A program made the position numbers and the translations under genes. From positions 1-64,000 of the forward strand of contig CAYUVF010000014.1 in NCBI GenBank assembly GCA_964448045.1: 64,000 bases of DNA. Direction: 5' to 3'. The notes under the pieces were generated by a model. That model searched no databases and was not told the DNA's origin. It saw only the letters and a program-made list of their open reading frames with translations. How positions within the stretch are numbered: the stretch's first letter is position 1; the number at the start of each line of letters is the position of its first letter. Positions 35,702 to 44,544 of the stretch are shown here, one piece after another. The stretch comes from CAYUVF01 sp964448045 (GTDB lineage Bacteria > Bacteroidota > Rhodothermia > Rhodothermales > Salinibacteraceae).

Positions 35702-37240
35702 ATGAAACAGATACTAAAAACAACTCCAGTGATGCGCAGCGGACTTCGGTTGCTTGTTTTGGCGGGTCTCGTGATCGGACTGACGGGCTGCTACACCCAG
35801 CTGGCTACGGTCGAGGACGAGCCGCGCGCGCAGCAGCAAGAACCGCAGACGCAGCAGGATGATGCGGTCCAGTACGACGAGTCGATCTACGAGTACTACG
35901 ATGACCCGGCCGCAGCGTCGGCACGTCAGGTCTACGAGGACCGGTATTACGGGCGCATCAGCCAGTATGAGTACTGGTCGCGCATGAACGATCTGAGCTA
36001 TCTCTACCCCGATCCCTTCTTCCAGCGCTACGTCTCGTGGACGTACGATCCGTTCGGCTACGATCCGCTGTATTCGTCGTACATTCCGCGGACGCGCTTC
36101 GAGTACGTCTTCCGGTGGAGTAACTTCCACGATCCGTTCTTTTACTCGCCCTACCACTCCAGCTTTTATCTGAGCATCGGCTTTGGTTTCGGGTATCCGC
36201 GGTACCGTCACCATTACGGCTTTGGGTCGTACTACAACCGGTACTACTCCGGCTATTACGGCAGCTATTACGGATCGCCGTACTACTACGATAACTACTA
36301 TCGCCCCGGCGTTCGCTCGCGGACGTATCAGCCGCGCCGCGGCACGGTCGGCCGGACGACCACGGCCCGCACCGATGTCGGGCGTAGCTCGGACGGGCGG
36401 CGAGGTGAAGTGGGACGATCCGCCACACGGACCGATATCACGAAGAACCGCGGACGCGTCGGCCGATCGACTGACCGGGGTAATCGCGGACGGGTGGGAC
36501 GGTCGGCGCCGGATGACCGTCGGCGCTCGGCGGTGAACCGGGGCACGACGCGGACGACGCAGCAGCGCGGCACCAACCGCGGGCGCGTCGGCCGATCGAC
36601 GAATCCTCGGTCAACGGGTCGCTCGCAAGTGCAACGCCGTACCGAACGGGTGAAGAACCGCTCTACGGGACGCTCGGGCTCGTCCGCGCGCAGCGGCTCC
36701 TCCAGTCGCACGCGCAGCGATCGTGGCACTACCCGCAGCCGCAGCGGCGCATCGACCCGTCGCGGGAGTAACCGGTCGTCGCGGGGCGGATCGAGAGATG
36801 CGGTGCGCAGCCGCAGTAATAGCCGCCGCGCCGCGCCCACGAATGCACGCATCCGCACGCCGGATCGCGTCCGCAACGTCCCCGACCAGACGAAAGCGCG
36901 CGTCCTTCGCGACATCATGCGCTCGCGCCGGTCCATCGACCTGTTCCGCAACGACACCCGCAGCATCCAGCGAACGCTGCCCAAAAACATCCAGCGGGAG
37001 CTCAAGAACATCCGCTCGCGCACCATCGAGCGCTCGCGCAGCCGTAATGTCCGCTCGCGGTCAAGCAATCCACGTACTCGGTCGAACAACACCCGCACCC
37101 GGAATACGCGCTCGAAATCGTCGCGCGTCCGGCGAAGCAAATCCTCCGATCGGGGATCGTCGAGCCGCGGCTCACGCAGCTCCGGCGGACGCAGTTCCAG
37201 CCGCAGCGGAAGCGACCGAGGCAGCGATCGCGGCAATTGA
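35702..37240 (+). CDS. Lipoprotein with Tyr-rich and Arg/Ser-rich (SR-like) domains
   Basis: 512 aa with a signal and lipobox (LVIGLTGC, Cys30). Residues 31-100 are acidic and Gln-rich. Residues about 100-205 are aromatic, with dense Tyr/Gly (for example NRYYSGYYGSYYGSPYYYD). From about 205 to the end the chain is Arg/Ser/Thr/Gly-rich, with at least five RGxVGRS-type repeats (for example NRGRVGRST) followed by SR dipeptide runs; a short non-repetitive stretch (TKARVLRDIMRSRRSIDLFRNDTR) lies near 400-425. The net charge is extremely positive, opposite to the acidic proteome around it. Not recognised as a named family. Possibly a surface, matrix or nucleic-acid-binding protein; function is unknown. 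Confidence 0.8.
   Translation: MKQILKTTPVMRSGLRLLVLAGLVIGLTGCYTQLATVEDEPRAQQQEPQTQQDDAVQYDESIYEYYDDPAAASARQVYEDRYYGRISQYEYWSRMNDLSYLYPDPFFQRYVSWTYDPFGYDPLYSSYIPRTRFEYVFRWSNFHDPFFYSPYHSSFYLSIGFGFGYPRYRHHYGFGSYYNRYYSGYYGSYYGSPYYYDNYYRPGVRSRTYQPRRGTVGRTTTARTDVGRSSDGRRGEVGRSATRTDITKNRGRVGRSTDRGNRGRVGRSAPDDRRRSAVNRGTTRTTQQRGTNRGRVGRSTNPRSTGRSQVQRRTERVKNRSTGRSGSSARSGSSSRTRSDRGTTRSRSGASTRRGSNRSSRGGSRDAVRSRSNSRRAAPTNARIRTPDRVRNVPDQTKARVLRDIMRSRRSIDLFRNDTRSIQRTLPKNIQRELKNIRSRTIERSRSRNVRSRSSNPRTRSNNTRTRNTRSKSSRVRRSKSSDRGSSSRGSRSSGGRSSSRSGSDRGSDRGN
36446..36600. repeat. Near-identical 26-bp direct repeats in the SR-like coding region
   Basis: A 26-bp segment at 36446-36471 recurs at 36575-36600 with one mismatch (GGACGCG versus GGGCGCG), encoding NRGRVGRST twice. 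Suggests repeat expansion at DNA level. Confidence 0.8.
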
Positions 37241-37278
37241 ATCAAGCGACTGGTGCCATAGCCGCTTGGTGTGCAAGG

Positions 37279-37311
37279 AGGCCCGTGTTGGCAACGGCGC
37301 GGGCCTTTCTT
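37279..37311 (+). terminator. Rho-independent terminator of the SR-like lipoprotein gene
   Basis: AGGCCCG (37279-37285), a 14-nt loop, CGGGCCT (37300-37306) and TTCTT, 39 bp after the stop. Confidence 0.75.
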
Positions 37312-37376
37312 GTGCCTGGTTGGGAAAATAGCGATCCCACTAAGTCCCTCATAAATATGATGTTGAGGACCCTTCG

Positions 37377-39005
37377 ATGACACGCCACTTCCTGACATCT
37401 CGTCGTGCAATCACTCCGTGGAGCCGATGGCTCGCCGTCGCGCTTCCGCTCGTGCTGATGATGAGCAGCGGACCCGCCGCACTGGCGCAGACGGCAGACG
37501 ATGCCCTGCGCTTTTCGCACCACCAACCCGCCACCGGTGCGCGCATGATGGGCTTTGCTGGGGCGGGCATCGCCGGCGTGGCCGACTACGGCGCGCTGTT
37601 TACCAATCCGGCGGGGTTGGGCTACTTCGAGTCGTCGCAGGCGGGTGGCGCCTTCAACTTCCTCCGCGCCACCGATGACGCCCGCTACCAGGTCGGCGGC
37701 GCCGAAGCGACCTTCACCGATCAGACGGTGAGCCAGTACGGCCTCGGCAACGCCGCGCTGATTTACAAGATGCCCACGGCGCGCGGCTCGCTCGTCTTTG
37801 GCGGGGCCTTCAACCAGACGAACACGTTCGAGCGCACGCTGGAGTACAGCGGCCAAAACTCATTCAACTCGATTACGGACACGTTCCTGCCGTTCGAGGG
37901 CAATTACAGCGTCGGCTCCGGGCGCGACGTGTCGTTCGATTTCAACCTGCCGCTACTCGCGTTTAATGCAGGCGCTATCGAGTTCTTCCGCGACTCGTTC
38001 GATGATGGAGCCTACCCGTTTCTGCAGGCGGTGACGCCCGGCACGACCATCGAGCAGGCGGATGAAGTCATCGAGGAAGGGCGCATCACCGAAGCCAGCT
38101 TCGGTAGTGGATTTGAGGCGGCCGAGGGCGTGATGGTCGGCGCCTCGGTCAACATCGCATTCGGCACGTACCGGTTCGATCGGTTTTACCGTGAGATCGA
38201 CATCAACAACGAAAACACGCCCGATCTGTACAGCGTGCTCGTCGATGGATCGGAGCTGCGCGGATTCGACGAGCTGCAGGTGGAGGAGGGCATCGAGTCG
38301 GACCTCACCGGCGTCAACATCCGCGGCGGCCTCTCGGCAGAGTTGACGCCCAACCTCCGCGCCGGTCTGGTCGTTGAAACGCCGACGTGGTACACCATCG
38401 ACGAGGCCTTCGGCACGCGCTTCACGACGTTCTTCGACTCGGGCGGCAACCTTTCGGCCGGGTCGACCGATGGCAATGAGTTCGACTACACCGTGCGTAC
38501 GCCATGGCGCCTGGGCGGGGGGCTGAGCTTTAACGCCGGTGGATTGCGGCTGGCGGGCGATGTCGAAGTTGTCGATTGGACGCAACTGGAGCTCGATGCC
38601 GAAGCAACGAACTTCCCAGACGTCAATCGGCGCATCCGCGACTTCAAGACGGTCGTCAACTCGCGCATCGGCGCCGAATATGAGGTGAACGGCTTGGCGC
38701 TGCGGGCCGGATTCGCCTATCAGCCCGATCCGCGCGACGTGGAGATCCAGCTCGCGGGCGACGAGACGACGGATCGATCGCGCACGTTCTACTCGGCGGG
38801 CATCGGTTACCGGTTCAGCGAGCAGTTCCAGATCAACATTGGCTGGATGCAGGAGCGCTTCGACGACCAGTATCGCCCGTACAGCAGCGGTCCGGTGCCG
38901 GGCGAGGTCGACGACAGCGGGAATCTCATCGAGATTGAGGCGCCCTTCGTCGATGAAGAGATCATCCGCAACCGCGTGCTTGTGGGGCTCACGTACTCGT
39001 TCTGA
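37377..39005 (+). CDS. OmpP1/FadL-like outer-membrane beta-barrel protein
   Basis: Outer-membrane porin-like protein of the OmpP1/FadL/TodX family, which takes up hydrophobic compounds. The 542-aa product has a signal peptide ending at PAALAQ, the family's N-terminal start (LRFSHHQPATGARMMGFAGAGIAGVADYGALFTNPAGLGYF), alternating beta-strand sequence throughout and a C-terminal strand ending VLVGLTYSF with the terminal Phe typical of outer-membrane barrels. Start ATG 37377 is followed by a twin-basic n-region. It lies downstream of a terminator, so is transcribed by itself. Confidence 0.87.
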   Translation: MTRHFLTSRRAITPWSRWLAVALPLVLMMSSGPAALAQTADDALRFSHHQPATGARMMGFAGAGIAGVADYGALFTNPAGLGYFESSQAGGAFNFLRATDDARYQVGGAEATFTDQTVSQYGLGNAALIYKMPTARGSLVFGGAFNQTNTFERTLEYSGQNSFNSITDTFLPFEGNYSVGSGRDVSFDFNLPLLAFNAGAIEFFRDSFDDGAYPFLQAVTPGTTIEQADEVIEEGRITEASFGSGFEAAEGVMVGASVNIAFGTYRFDRFYREIDINNENTPDLYSVLVDGSELRGFDELQVEEGIESDLTGVNIRGGLSAELTPNLRAGLVVETPTWYTIDEAFGTRFTTFFDSGGNLSAGSTDGNEFDYTVRTPWRLGGGLSFNAGGLRLAGDVEVVDWTQLELDAEATNFPDVNRRIRDFKTVVNSRIGAEYEVNGLALRAGFAYQPDPRDVEIQLAGDETTDRSRTFYSAGIGYRFSEQFQINIGWMQERFDDQYRPYSSGPVPGEVDDSGNLIEIEAPFVDEEIIRNRVLVGLTYSF

Positions 39006-39021
39006 GTCGTTCTGATTGGCA

Positions 39022-40080
39022 TCATTCGCGCCCGCCGGAGGATTCGTCCTGCTGTCGCTGCTCGCGCCGGCGTTCGCGCATCCGCTCGCGGTATTCGTTG
39101 GCGGCGTTGACGTGCTCGCGGTGCGTCCGGCTGAAGGTGTGCCCGCCCTCGCCGTCGGCGACGAAGTAGAGGTAGTTGTGGGCCTCGGCGTGGACGACCG
39201 CACGCAGCGACGATTTCGACGGGTTCGTGATGGGGCCGGGCGGCAGGCCGCGATAGGTATACGTGTTGTACGGATGGTCGAGGTTGTAGTCCTCGAACAG
39301 GAGCCGCCGTTTGGCGCCCCCGCGCTGCAGGACGGCGTACTGGATGGTGGGATCGGCCTGCAGCGGCATGCCGATGTCGAGGCGGTTGAGGTACACCCCG
39401 GCGATGCGTGGCTTCTCGCGGTCGAAGTAGGCTTCCCACTCGACGATGGCGGCGAGTGAAGCCACGTCGGGCTTGCTCAGGTCGAGGCTGTCGGCGGCGG
39501 GCGCGAGCGGGGCGTAGAAGCGATCGAACGCCTGCTTGGCGCGCCGGATGACGGTTTCGGGCGAGGCGCCCCAGTAGTGGGAGTACGTCTCGGGCAGCAT
39601 GTAGCCGAACAGGTGCGTCGTGTCGGTATTCAGCGCGGCGGCGAGGGCGGTGTCGCGGAGAGCGGCGCGCACGTCGGCGGCGTCGAAGGCCATGTCGCGT
39701 GCCAGCACCGACGCCACCACCTCGGGCCGGGAGCCGGGCGGGATCGTCAGTTGGATGGGCGTCTGTAGGCCGCGGCGCAGCGCATCGAGCAGGTCGTAGT
39801 TGGATGCGCCGGCCTCGAAGCTATAATGGCCGGATTTGATCTGCCCGCCCCATCCGGTCGCGCGCCCGACCAGCACGAACGTCGTGCGGGAGGCGAGGAT
39901 GCCGCGCTCGACCAGCGAATCGGCCACCGCGCCGAACGAGGCGTCTTCAGGAATCGTGACGCTGCGAGCCTCAGCGTATTCCGGCGTGTTCGGCCCGAAG
40001 ATCATCCACGCGCCTGTGCCGCCCGCTGCGAGCAGCAGCGCGGCGCTGAGCGCCAGTACGATGCGAATGCGAACAGACAT
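39022..40080 (-). CDS. mltG: Endolytic murein transglycosylase
   Basis: Membrane-bound lytic transglycosylase (YceG) that cuts nascent glycan strands. With ATG 40080 the product is 352 aa, with one N-terminal membrane helix (4-26), a LysM-like domain (TIPEDASFGAVADSLVERGIL; IKSGHYSF), the LPETYSHYWG motif and the catalytic block LAAIVEWEAYFDREKPRIAGVYLNRLDIGMPLQADPTIQYA with Glu214. The ATG overlaps the tsaD stop by one base (TGATG), so the two are translationally coupled. Confidence 0.94.
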   Translation of the reverse strand: MSVRIRIVLALSAALLLAAGGTGAWMIFGPNTPEYAEARSVTIPEDASFGAVADSLVERGILASRTTFVLVGRATGWGGQIKSGHYSFEAGASNYDLLDALRRGLQTPIQLTIPPGSRPEVVASVLARDMAFDAADVRAALRDTALAAALNTDTTHLFGYMLPETYSHYWGASPETVIRRAKQAFDRFYAPLAPAADSLDLSKPDVASLAAIVEWEAYFDREKPRIAGVYLNRLDIGMPLQADPTIQYAVLQRGGAKRRLLFEDYNLDHPYNTYTYRGLPPGPITNPSKSSLRAVVHAEAHNYLYFVADGEGGHTFSRTHREHVNAANEYRERMRERRREQRQQDESSGGRE

Positions 40081-41117
40081 CAGGTGCGAGGGGGGGCGGA
40101 TGCGTGAAGGTCGAGGCGCGGATCCACGTCGAGCGTGAGGTCGCTCTGATATCCGGCATGCCACTTGAGGTGCCCGGCCATGGCAATCATCGCGGCGTTG
40201 TCCATGCAGTAGGCGAGATCGGGCAGATACACCTTGAAGCCATCGGCCTCGCCCGCGGCGTGCGCAGCGTCGCGCAGGACACTGTTGGCCGAGACGCCGC
40301 CGGTAATCGCCACGTGGTCGACATCCGTTTCGGCGGCGGCGCGCCGGAGGGTGTGAATCAGCACGTCCACGATGGCTTGCTGCACCGCCGCGCAGAGGTC
40401 ATCCAGATGATCGTCGAGGAAGGCGGTCCGCTCATCGTCCGAAAATTCGTTCAGGTAATACAACACCGAGGTTTTCAATCCGCTGAACGAAAAGTCGAAG
40501 TCGTCCAGCTCGGCGCGGGGGAAGTCGTGGAACGACGGATCGCCCTGCTGCGCATGCCGGTCGATGGCGGGCCCGCCGGGGTAGCCGAGGCCGAGGAGCT
40601 GCGCGATCTTATCGAACGCTTCGCCCGCGGCGTCGTCACGCGTTTGGCCCAGCACCGTGTGCTCGAATGCGGCCTCGACGAGCACGAGTTGCGTGTGCCC
40701 GCCCGATACGATGAGGCAGAGATACGGAAACGGCGGGGCAGGCGGCTCGATGTGGGGCGAGTAGATGTGCCCCTCCAGATGGTTCACGCCGATGAGCGGC
40801 ACGCCCAGGCCCAGCGCCAGCGCCTTCGCGTAGCTGAGACCCACGAGCAGCGATCCGGCCAGACCGGGACCGTACGTTACGGCGATGGCGTCAATTGCGG
40901 AGAGGGTAACCTCGGCTTCATGGAGCGCGTCATCCACCACGGGCACGATGAGCCGCTGATGATCGCGCGAGGCCAGCTCGGGCACGACGCCGCCGTATTC
41001 ATCGTGAATCCGCTGTGAGGAAACGACGTTGGAGCGGAGCGCCCCGTTGGCCATCACCGCTGCCGCCGTGTCGTCGCACGAGCTTTCAATACCGAGGATC
41101 AGGGGAGATTCGGACAT
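40080..41117 (-). CDS. tsaD: tRNA N6-threonylcarbamoyladenosine synthase subunit TsaD
   Basis: Transfers threonylcarbamoyl to A37 of ANN-decoding tRNAs. The 345-aa product has ILGIESSCDDTAAAV, GPGLAGSLLVG, the metal-binding HLEGH (His113 and His117), IVSGGHTQLVLV, GEAFDKIAQLLGLGYPGGPAID, GVSANSVLRD, and PDLAYCMDNAAMIA with the ligand Asp, all canonical. The stop overlaps the mltG start. Its divergent neighbour is an exported protein gene, 210 bp away. Confidence 0.97.
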   Translation of the reverse strand: MSESPLILGIESSCDDTAAAVMANGALRSNVVSSQRIHDEYGGVVPELASRDHQRLIVPVVDDALHEAEVTLSAIDAIAVTYGPGLAGSLLVGLSYAKALALGLGVPLIGVNHLEGHIYSPHIEPPAPPFPYLCLIVSGGHTQLVLVEAAFEHTVLGQTRDDAAGEAFDKIAQLLGLGYPGGPAIDRHAQQGDPSFHDFPRAELDDFDFSFSGLKTSVLYYLNEFSDDERTAFLDDHLDDLCAAVQQAIVDVLIHTLRRAAAETDVDHVAITGGVSANSVLRDAAHAAGEADGFKVYLPDLAYCMDNAAMIAMAGHLKWHAGYQSDLTLDVDPRLDLHASAPPRT

Positions 41118-41260
41118 ACGGGATCAGAATACGGATCGAAACCAGTCAGCAAGAATGCCGATTGGCGGGCGGGAGTTTCAAAAGCACAGGCGCTTCGAAA
41201 AAACAGTGCGATAAAATGTAACTCAGCCGGTGCATCGTGAACAAATGAGCGGAAACCGGG

Positions 41261-41295
41261 TTAGTGAATAATCGCACCCCAATTGCCTACATTTG
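41261..41295 (+). promoter_or_regulatory. Bacteroidota-type promoter
   Basis: TTAG at 41261-41264, a 23-bp gap, then TACATTTG at 41288-41295, an exact fit to the -7 consensus TAnnTTTG of Bacteroidota sigma-A. It lies 33 bp upstream of the ATG at 41328. Confidence 0.55.
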
Positions 41296-41327
41296 CACCA
41301 TTCCTGCGTTCAACAACAGGGTATCCT

Positions 41328-41858
41328 ATGCGCGCCACGCTATCGCTGCTTTGCCTGGTTTTTATGCTCAGTATGGCCCAGCCGGCCGAGGCACAACTTC
41401 GCGAGAACGTACACGAACGCCGCGCACCCACGCAGCTGTACGCGTCGGATGCTGGCGTTGATCTGTTCAACAAGCTGTTCAGCGCAGATCATTTTCGGAT
41501 GTCGCATTCCTACGAGATGTCATTTTCCTCGTTTGGAAATAACAGCAACTCGCTGGGCATGTACACGAACACCATGATGTGGCAGTTCAACGAACAGTTG
41601 GCTGCGCGGGTGGATGTGAGTCTCGCGCACTCGCCCTTTGGCGGCAACGGATTCTCGCAAGATCAGAACGCGCGGGTCTTCCTCCGTAACGCGGAGGTGG
41701 CCTACCGCCCGACGGAAAACATGCAGATTCGCTTCCAGATGCGTCAGAGCCCCTACGGCCGCTACATGGGCCCCTACGGTTACAACCGATACCAACCGGT
41801 CAACGCCTTCGGGGCCATGGGCCAACACGACCTGTTCTGGAATGACCGGTCGCGGTAG
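41328..41858 (+). CDS. Exported protein, unknown function
   Basis: 176 aa starting MRATLSLLCLVFMLSM with a signal peptide ending at AEAQ. The mature part is rich in Met, Asn, Gln and aromatic residues (HSYEMSFSSFGNNSNSLGMYTNTMMWQF) and has alternating beta-strand character (NEQLAARVDVSLAHSPFGG, ENMQIRFQMRQSPYGRYMGPYGYNRY), suggesting a short outer-membrane or periplasmic beta protein. No family recognised. An in-frame ATG at 41283 would place sequence before the signal peptide and overlap the promoter, so 41328 is chosen. Confidence 0.75.
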   Translation: MRATLSLLCLVFMLSMAQPAEAQLRENVHERRAPTQLYASDAGVDLFNKLFSADHFRMSHSYEMSFSSFGNNSNSLGMYTNTMMWQFNEQLAARVDVSLAHSPFGGNGFSQDQNARVFLRNAEVAYRPTENMQIRFQMRQSPYGRYMGPYGYNRYQPVNAFGAMGQHDLFWNDRSR

Positions 41859-41963
41859 TGGCTCGCCCCGTAGCGAGGCACTGGCGCGGCACGTCCCGGC
41901 GGCGTGTCGCGCTTTTTCGTTCGACGCCCCGATGAACCGACCCAGACCCTTTGCGCCGAGTTC

Positions 41964-42410
41964 ATGGCAAATCGCGTAACCAACGGGCTGCTCAACGTGG
42001 CCCTCGTCGTGTTGGGGCTTGCCGTGATGGTTCTCCTGTACGCGCTCGTGACCCGCAGCGTTGGTACCCGCACCGATCCGGTGCGAGCGGGCAATCCGGG
42101 GCAGCTGGTGGGCAAGATCATCCAGGTCGAGGTGCGCAATGGGTGTGGGGTCGATCACCTCGCCGCGCAGACGACCGAGTTCTTGCGCGACCGCGGCTTC
42201 GATGTCGTAGAAGTGGGCGATCATACCTCGTTCGATCAGCAGCAATCCGTTGTCATCGACCGGGTGGGCGACCTCGAATCGGCCCGGCGGATCGCCGCTG
42301 CGCTGGATATTCCGGAGGATCGTGTCATACAAGACATCCGTACGGACTACTACCTTGATGCCTCGGTGATTATCGGACACGACTACAAAACCTTAGAACC
42401 GTTTGACTGA
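41964..42410 (+). CDS. LytR C-terminal-domain membrane protein
   Basis: 148 aa: one N-terminal membrane helix (about residues 10-29, LLNVALVVLGLAVMVLLYALV) and a single LytR_C domain (about 47-145) marked by IIQVEVRNGCGVDHLAAQTTEFLRDRGFDVVEVGDH and VIDRVGDLESARRIAAALDIPEDRV. In LytR-CpsA-Psr proteins this domain follows the catalytic domain, which is absent here, so the protein is a stand-alone binding module facing the periplasm. It precedes rsfS by 61 bp, an order also seen in other phyla. Confidence 0.85.
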   Translation: MANRVTNGLLNVALVVLGLAVMVLLYALVTRSVGTRTDPVRAGNPGQLVGKIIQVEVRNGCGVDHLAAQTTEFLRDRGFDVVEVGDHTSFDQQQSVVIDRVGDLESARRIAAALDIPEDRVIQDIRTDYYLDASVIIGHDYKTLEPFD

Positions 42411-42471
42411 CGTGCCGCGCACGTCGTTTTTCCTTCGCTACCACCTGTTTCGAACCGACTGCATTGCTTAT

Positions 42472-42951
42472 ATGACCGAAGAGACGTCGTCCGCGCGTCG
42501 TACCAACCCGGTTACGCGCAAGCGCACGCCCCCGAACCCCGCCCACCGGCTCGCCGCCCTGGCCGTCGACGCCGCTATGGAGAAGAAGGCCGAGAACGTA
42601 TCGGTGTTGGATCTGCGGGGCATCAGCGGCGTGGCCGATTATTTCGTGCTGGCTACCGGCAGCTCCGATCTGCAGATCCGGGCGATCGCGAACGCCATCC
42701 AGGATGAGATTGAGGAGACCTGCGATGAGCGCCCCTGGCACAAAGAAGGGCTGGAGCATCTGAAGTGGGTGCTGCTCGATTACGTCGATGTCGTGGTGCA
42801 CATCTTCACGCGCGAGAAGCGCGAGCACTACGGCCTGGAGCGGCTCTGGGGCGAAGCCGAGGTCGAATCGGTGCCCGAGGACGGTGACTCCGAAGATGTG
42901 CCGTTCTTGCAAGAGACCGCCTCTCCCGCCCGGCAGACCGGCAGCACTTGA
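42472..42951 (+). CDS. rsfS: Ribosome silencing factor RsfS
   Basis: Binds ribosomal protein L14 and blocks subunit joining under starvation. The 159-aa protein has the RsfS domain: AHRLAALAVDAAMEKKAENVSVLDLRGISGVADYFVLATGSSDLQIRAIANAI, RPWHKEGLEHLKWVLLDYVDVVVHIF and REHYGLERLW. ATG 42472 is preferred over an in-frame ATG at 42403 that would overlap the upstream gene. An acidic C-terminal tail of about 30 residues follows the domain. Confidence 0.95.
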   Translation: MTEETSSARRTNPVTRKRTPPNPAHRLAALAVDAAMEKKAENVSVLDLRGISGVADYFVLATGSSDLQIRAIANAIQDEIEETCDERPWHKEGLEHLKWVLLDYVDVVVHIFTREKREHYGLERLWGEAEVESVPEDGDSEDVPFLQETASPARQTGST

Positions 42952-43002
42952 CCGCGTCCGCATCTCTTTTCCTCGCCTCCCTACACACACATCACCCACA
43001 GG

Positions 43003-43374
43003 ATGTCCCGACTTTTTCTGGCTATTGGAGCGGCCGCTGCTGGGGTGGCGGTAGCGGCCGGTGCCTTTGGTGCCCACGGCCTCGAAGGGCGCGTCACGCC
43101 CGATCGCATTGACACGTTCGAGACAGGCGTAGCATATCAGATGTACCACGCTCTGGCGCTGCTCTTCGTGAGCTGGGCGACGGCGCACTGGGGGCATCCG
43201 CTCATCGACTGGGCGGGCTACTGCTTTATCGCGGGCATGGTCATCTTCTCCGGCAGCCTCTACGTGCTCGTACTGACGGATACGGGTTGGCTCGGCGCCA
43301 TCACGCCGCTCGGCGGGGTCGCGTTCATCGTGGGGTGGAGCCTGCTGCTCTGGGGCGTATTGCAGGCCGGATGA
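43003..43374 (+). CDS. DUF423 membrane protein
   Basis: 123-aa integral membrane protein with four hydrophobic segments and the DUF423 signature at its start (AGAFGAHGLEGRVTPDRIDTFETGVAYQMYHALALL). Function unknown; E. coli YgdD belongs to the family. An AGG lies directly before the ATG. Follows rsfS by 51 bp on the same strand. Confidence 0.9.
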   Translation: MSRLFLAIGAAAAGVAVAAGAFGAHGLEGRVTPDRIDTFETGVAYQMYHALALLFVSWATAHWGHPLIDWAGYCFIAGMVIFSGSLYVLVLTDTGWLGAITPLGGVAFIVGWSLLLWGVLQAG

Positions 43375-43380
43375 CCCGCG

Positions 43381-43740
43381 CTACACCATTTCGTCTTCCT
43401 CGAACAGAAGCGTGAAGCTGGGGAGCAGGTTGTGCTCTTCGGCCAGTTGCAGCAGCGCCGCCGCGGCGACCTCGGGCACGTCGTAGCTGCTGTGACCGGT
43501 GCTGTCGATGGCGAGCGCATAGGCCACATCCGAGTCGTCATCCAGCTCCACGTCGTCTTCCCAGTCGGTCGCCTCTTCAATGAGGAAGTGGCCCTCCTCC
43601 GGCAAGAATGAGATCAGGTAGCGCTCCTTTCGGGCGTCGTAGTCGATCAGGCTGAGGGTGCCTACCGCGCCCGTTTCGTAGTCGTAGAAGAGCGATTCGG
43701 CGATGAGGCGGTGCGTGAAGTTCTTCAGATCGAAGTCCAT
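43381..43740 (-). CDS. Acidic hypothetical protein
   Basis: 119 aa, very acidic (about a quarter Asp/Glu), no signal peptide or membrane helix, with alternating hydrophobic pattern (YLISFLPEEGHFLIEEATDWEDDVELDDDSDVAYALAID) suggesting a small alpha/beta fold. It is convergent with the DUF423 gene and lies 42 bp downstream of lipB on the same strand. Not recognised. Confidence 0.7.
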   Translation of the reverse strand: MDFDLKNFTHRLIAESLFYDYETGAVGTLSLIDYDARKERYLISFLPEEGHFLIEEATDWEDDVELDDDSDVAYALAIDSTGHSSYDVPEVAAAALLQLAEEHNLLPSFTLLFEEDEMV

Positions 43741-43782
43741 GGCGGAAGAGGGGATGGGATGAGCGAGAGTGCGGCGCGTGAA

Positions 43783-44544
43783 TCAGGCGGGGGCTTCGGG
43801 AGCGGAGGCGACAACCTCATTGAGGACGGTGTGGGCCTCATCGCCCTCGAGCACCGATACGTCGGCGTCGAACAGCGCGCCCATGTGGCGGATGACGTGG
43901 CGTCGCACTTCGGTTTCGTCCACGGGTGCGCCCAACTCCTGTTGCAGGGAGGTTACGCCGCGGTCGTCGATGCCGCAGGGGATGATGTGGCCGAAATAGT
44001 CGAGGTCGGTGTTCAGGTTAAAGGCAAAGCCGTGCATGGTCACCCATCGGCTGCAGCGCACGCCCATCGCGCAGATCTTGCGTTCGGGGCCGCGGGCGTC
44101 GGGGCCAATCCAAGTGCCCGTGCGGCCGTCGACGCGCGATCCGTCCAGCCCATATACGGCACAGGTGCGGATGATGGCTTCTTCGAGCGTGCGCAGGTAG
44201 CGGCCCAGATCGGTGAAGAAGCGGTCGAGGTCGAAGATCGGGTATCCGACGAGCTGCCCGGGGCCGTGGTACGTGATGTCGCCGCCGCGGTCGATCCGAA
44301 AAAACGAGGCCCCACGCTGGGCGAGGGCGTCTTCGGAGAGCAGCAGGTTCTCGGGGTCGCCGCTTTTGCCGAGTGTGTACACCGGCGGATGCTCCACCAG
44401 CAGCAGCACATGCGGCAGCGACTCGGGCGGCGACTGGCGCTTGGCCGCGATCAAGCGATCCTGCAGGCGCTGCTGCAACTCCCACGTCGGTTTGTAGTCC
44501 ACGCGGCCCAGGTGGCAGGCCACGATGTGCTGGCGATCCGGCAT
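43783..44544 (-). CDS. lipB: Octanoyltransferase LipB
   Basis: Transfers octanoyl from acyl carrier protein to lipoate-dependent enzyme domains. The 253-aa protein has VLLLVEHPPVYTLGKSGDPENLL, the RGGDITYHGPGQLVGYPIFDL motif, and the catalytic pair: Lys in RKICAMGVRCSRWVTMHGFAFN and Cys in HIIPCGIDDRGVTSL. Normal length with an acidic tail. lipA is not in view. Confidence 0.95.
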   Translation of the reverse strand: MPDRQHIVACHLGRVDYKPTWELQQRLQDRLIAAKRQSPPESLPHVLLLVEHPPVYTLGKSGDPENLLLSEDALAQRGASFFRIDRGGDITYHGPGQLVGYPIFDLDRFFTDLGRYLRTLEEAIIRTCAVYGLDGSRVDGRTGTWIGPDARGPERKICAMGVRCSRWVTMHGFAFNLNTDLDYFGHIIPCGIDDRGVTSLQQELGAPVDETEVRRHVIRHMGALFDADVSVLEGDEAHTVLNEVVASAPEAPA

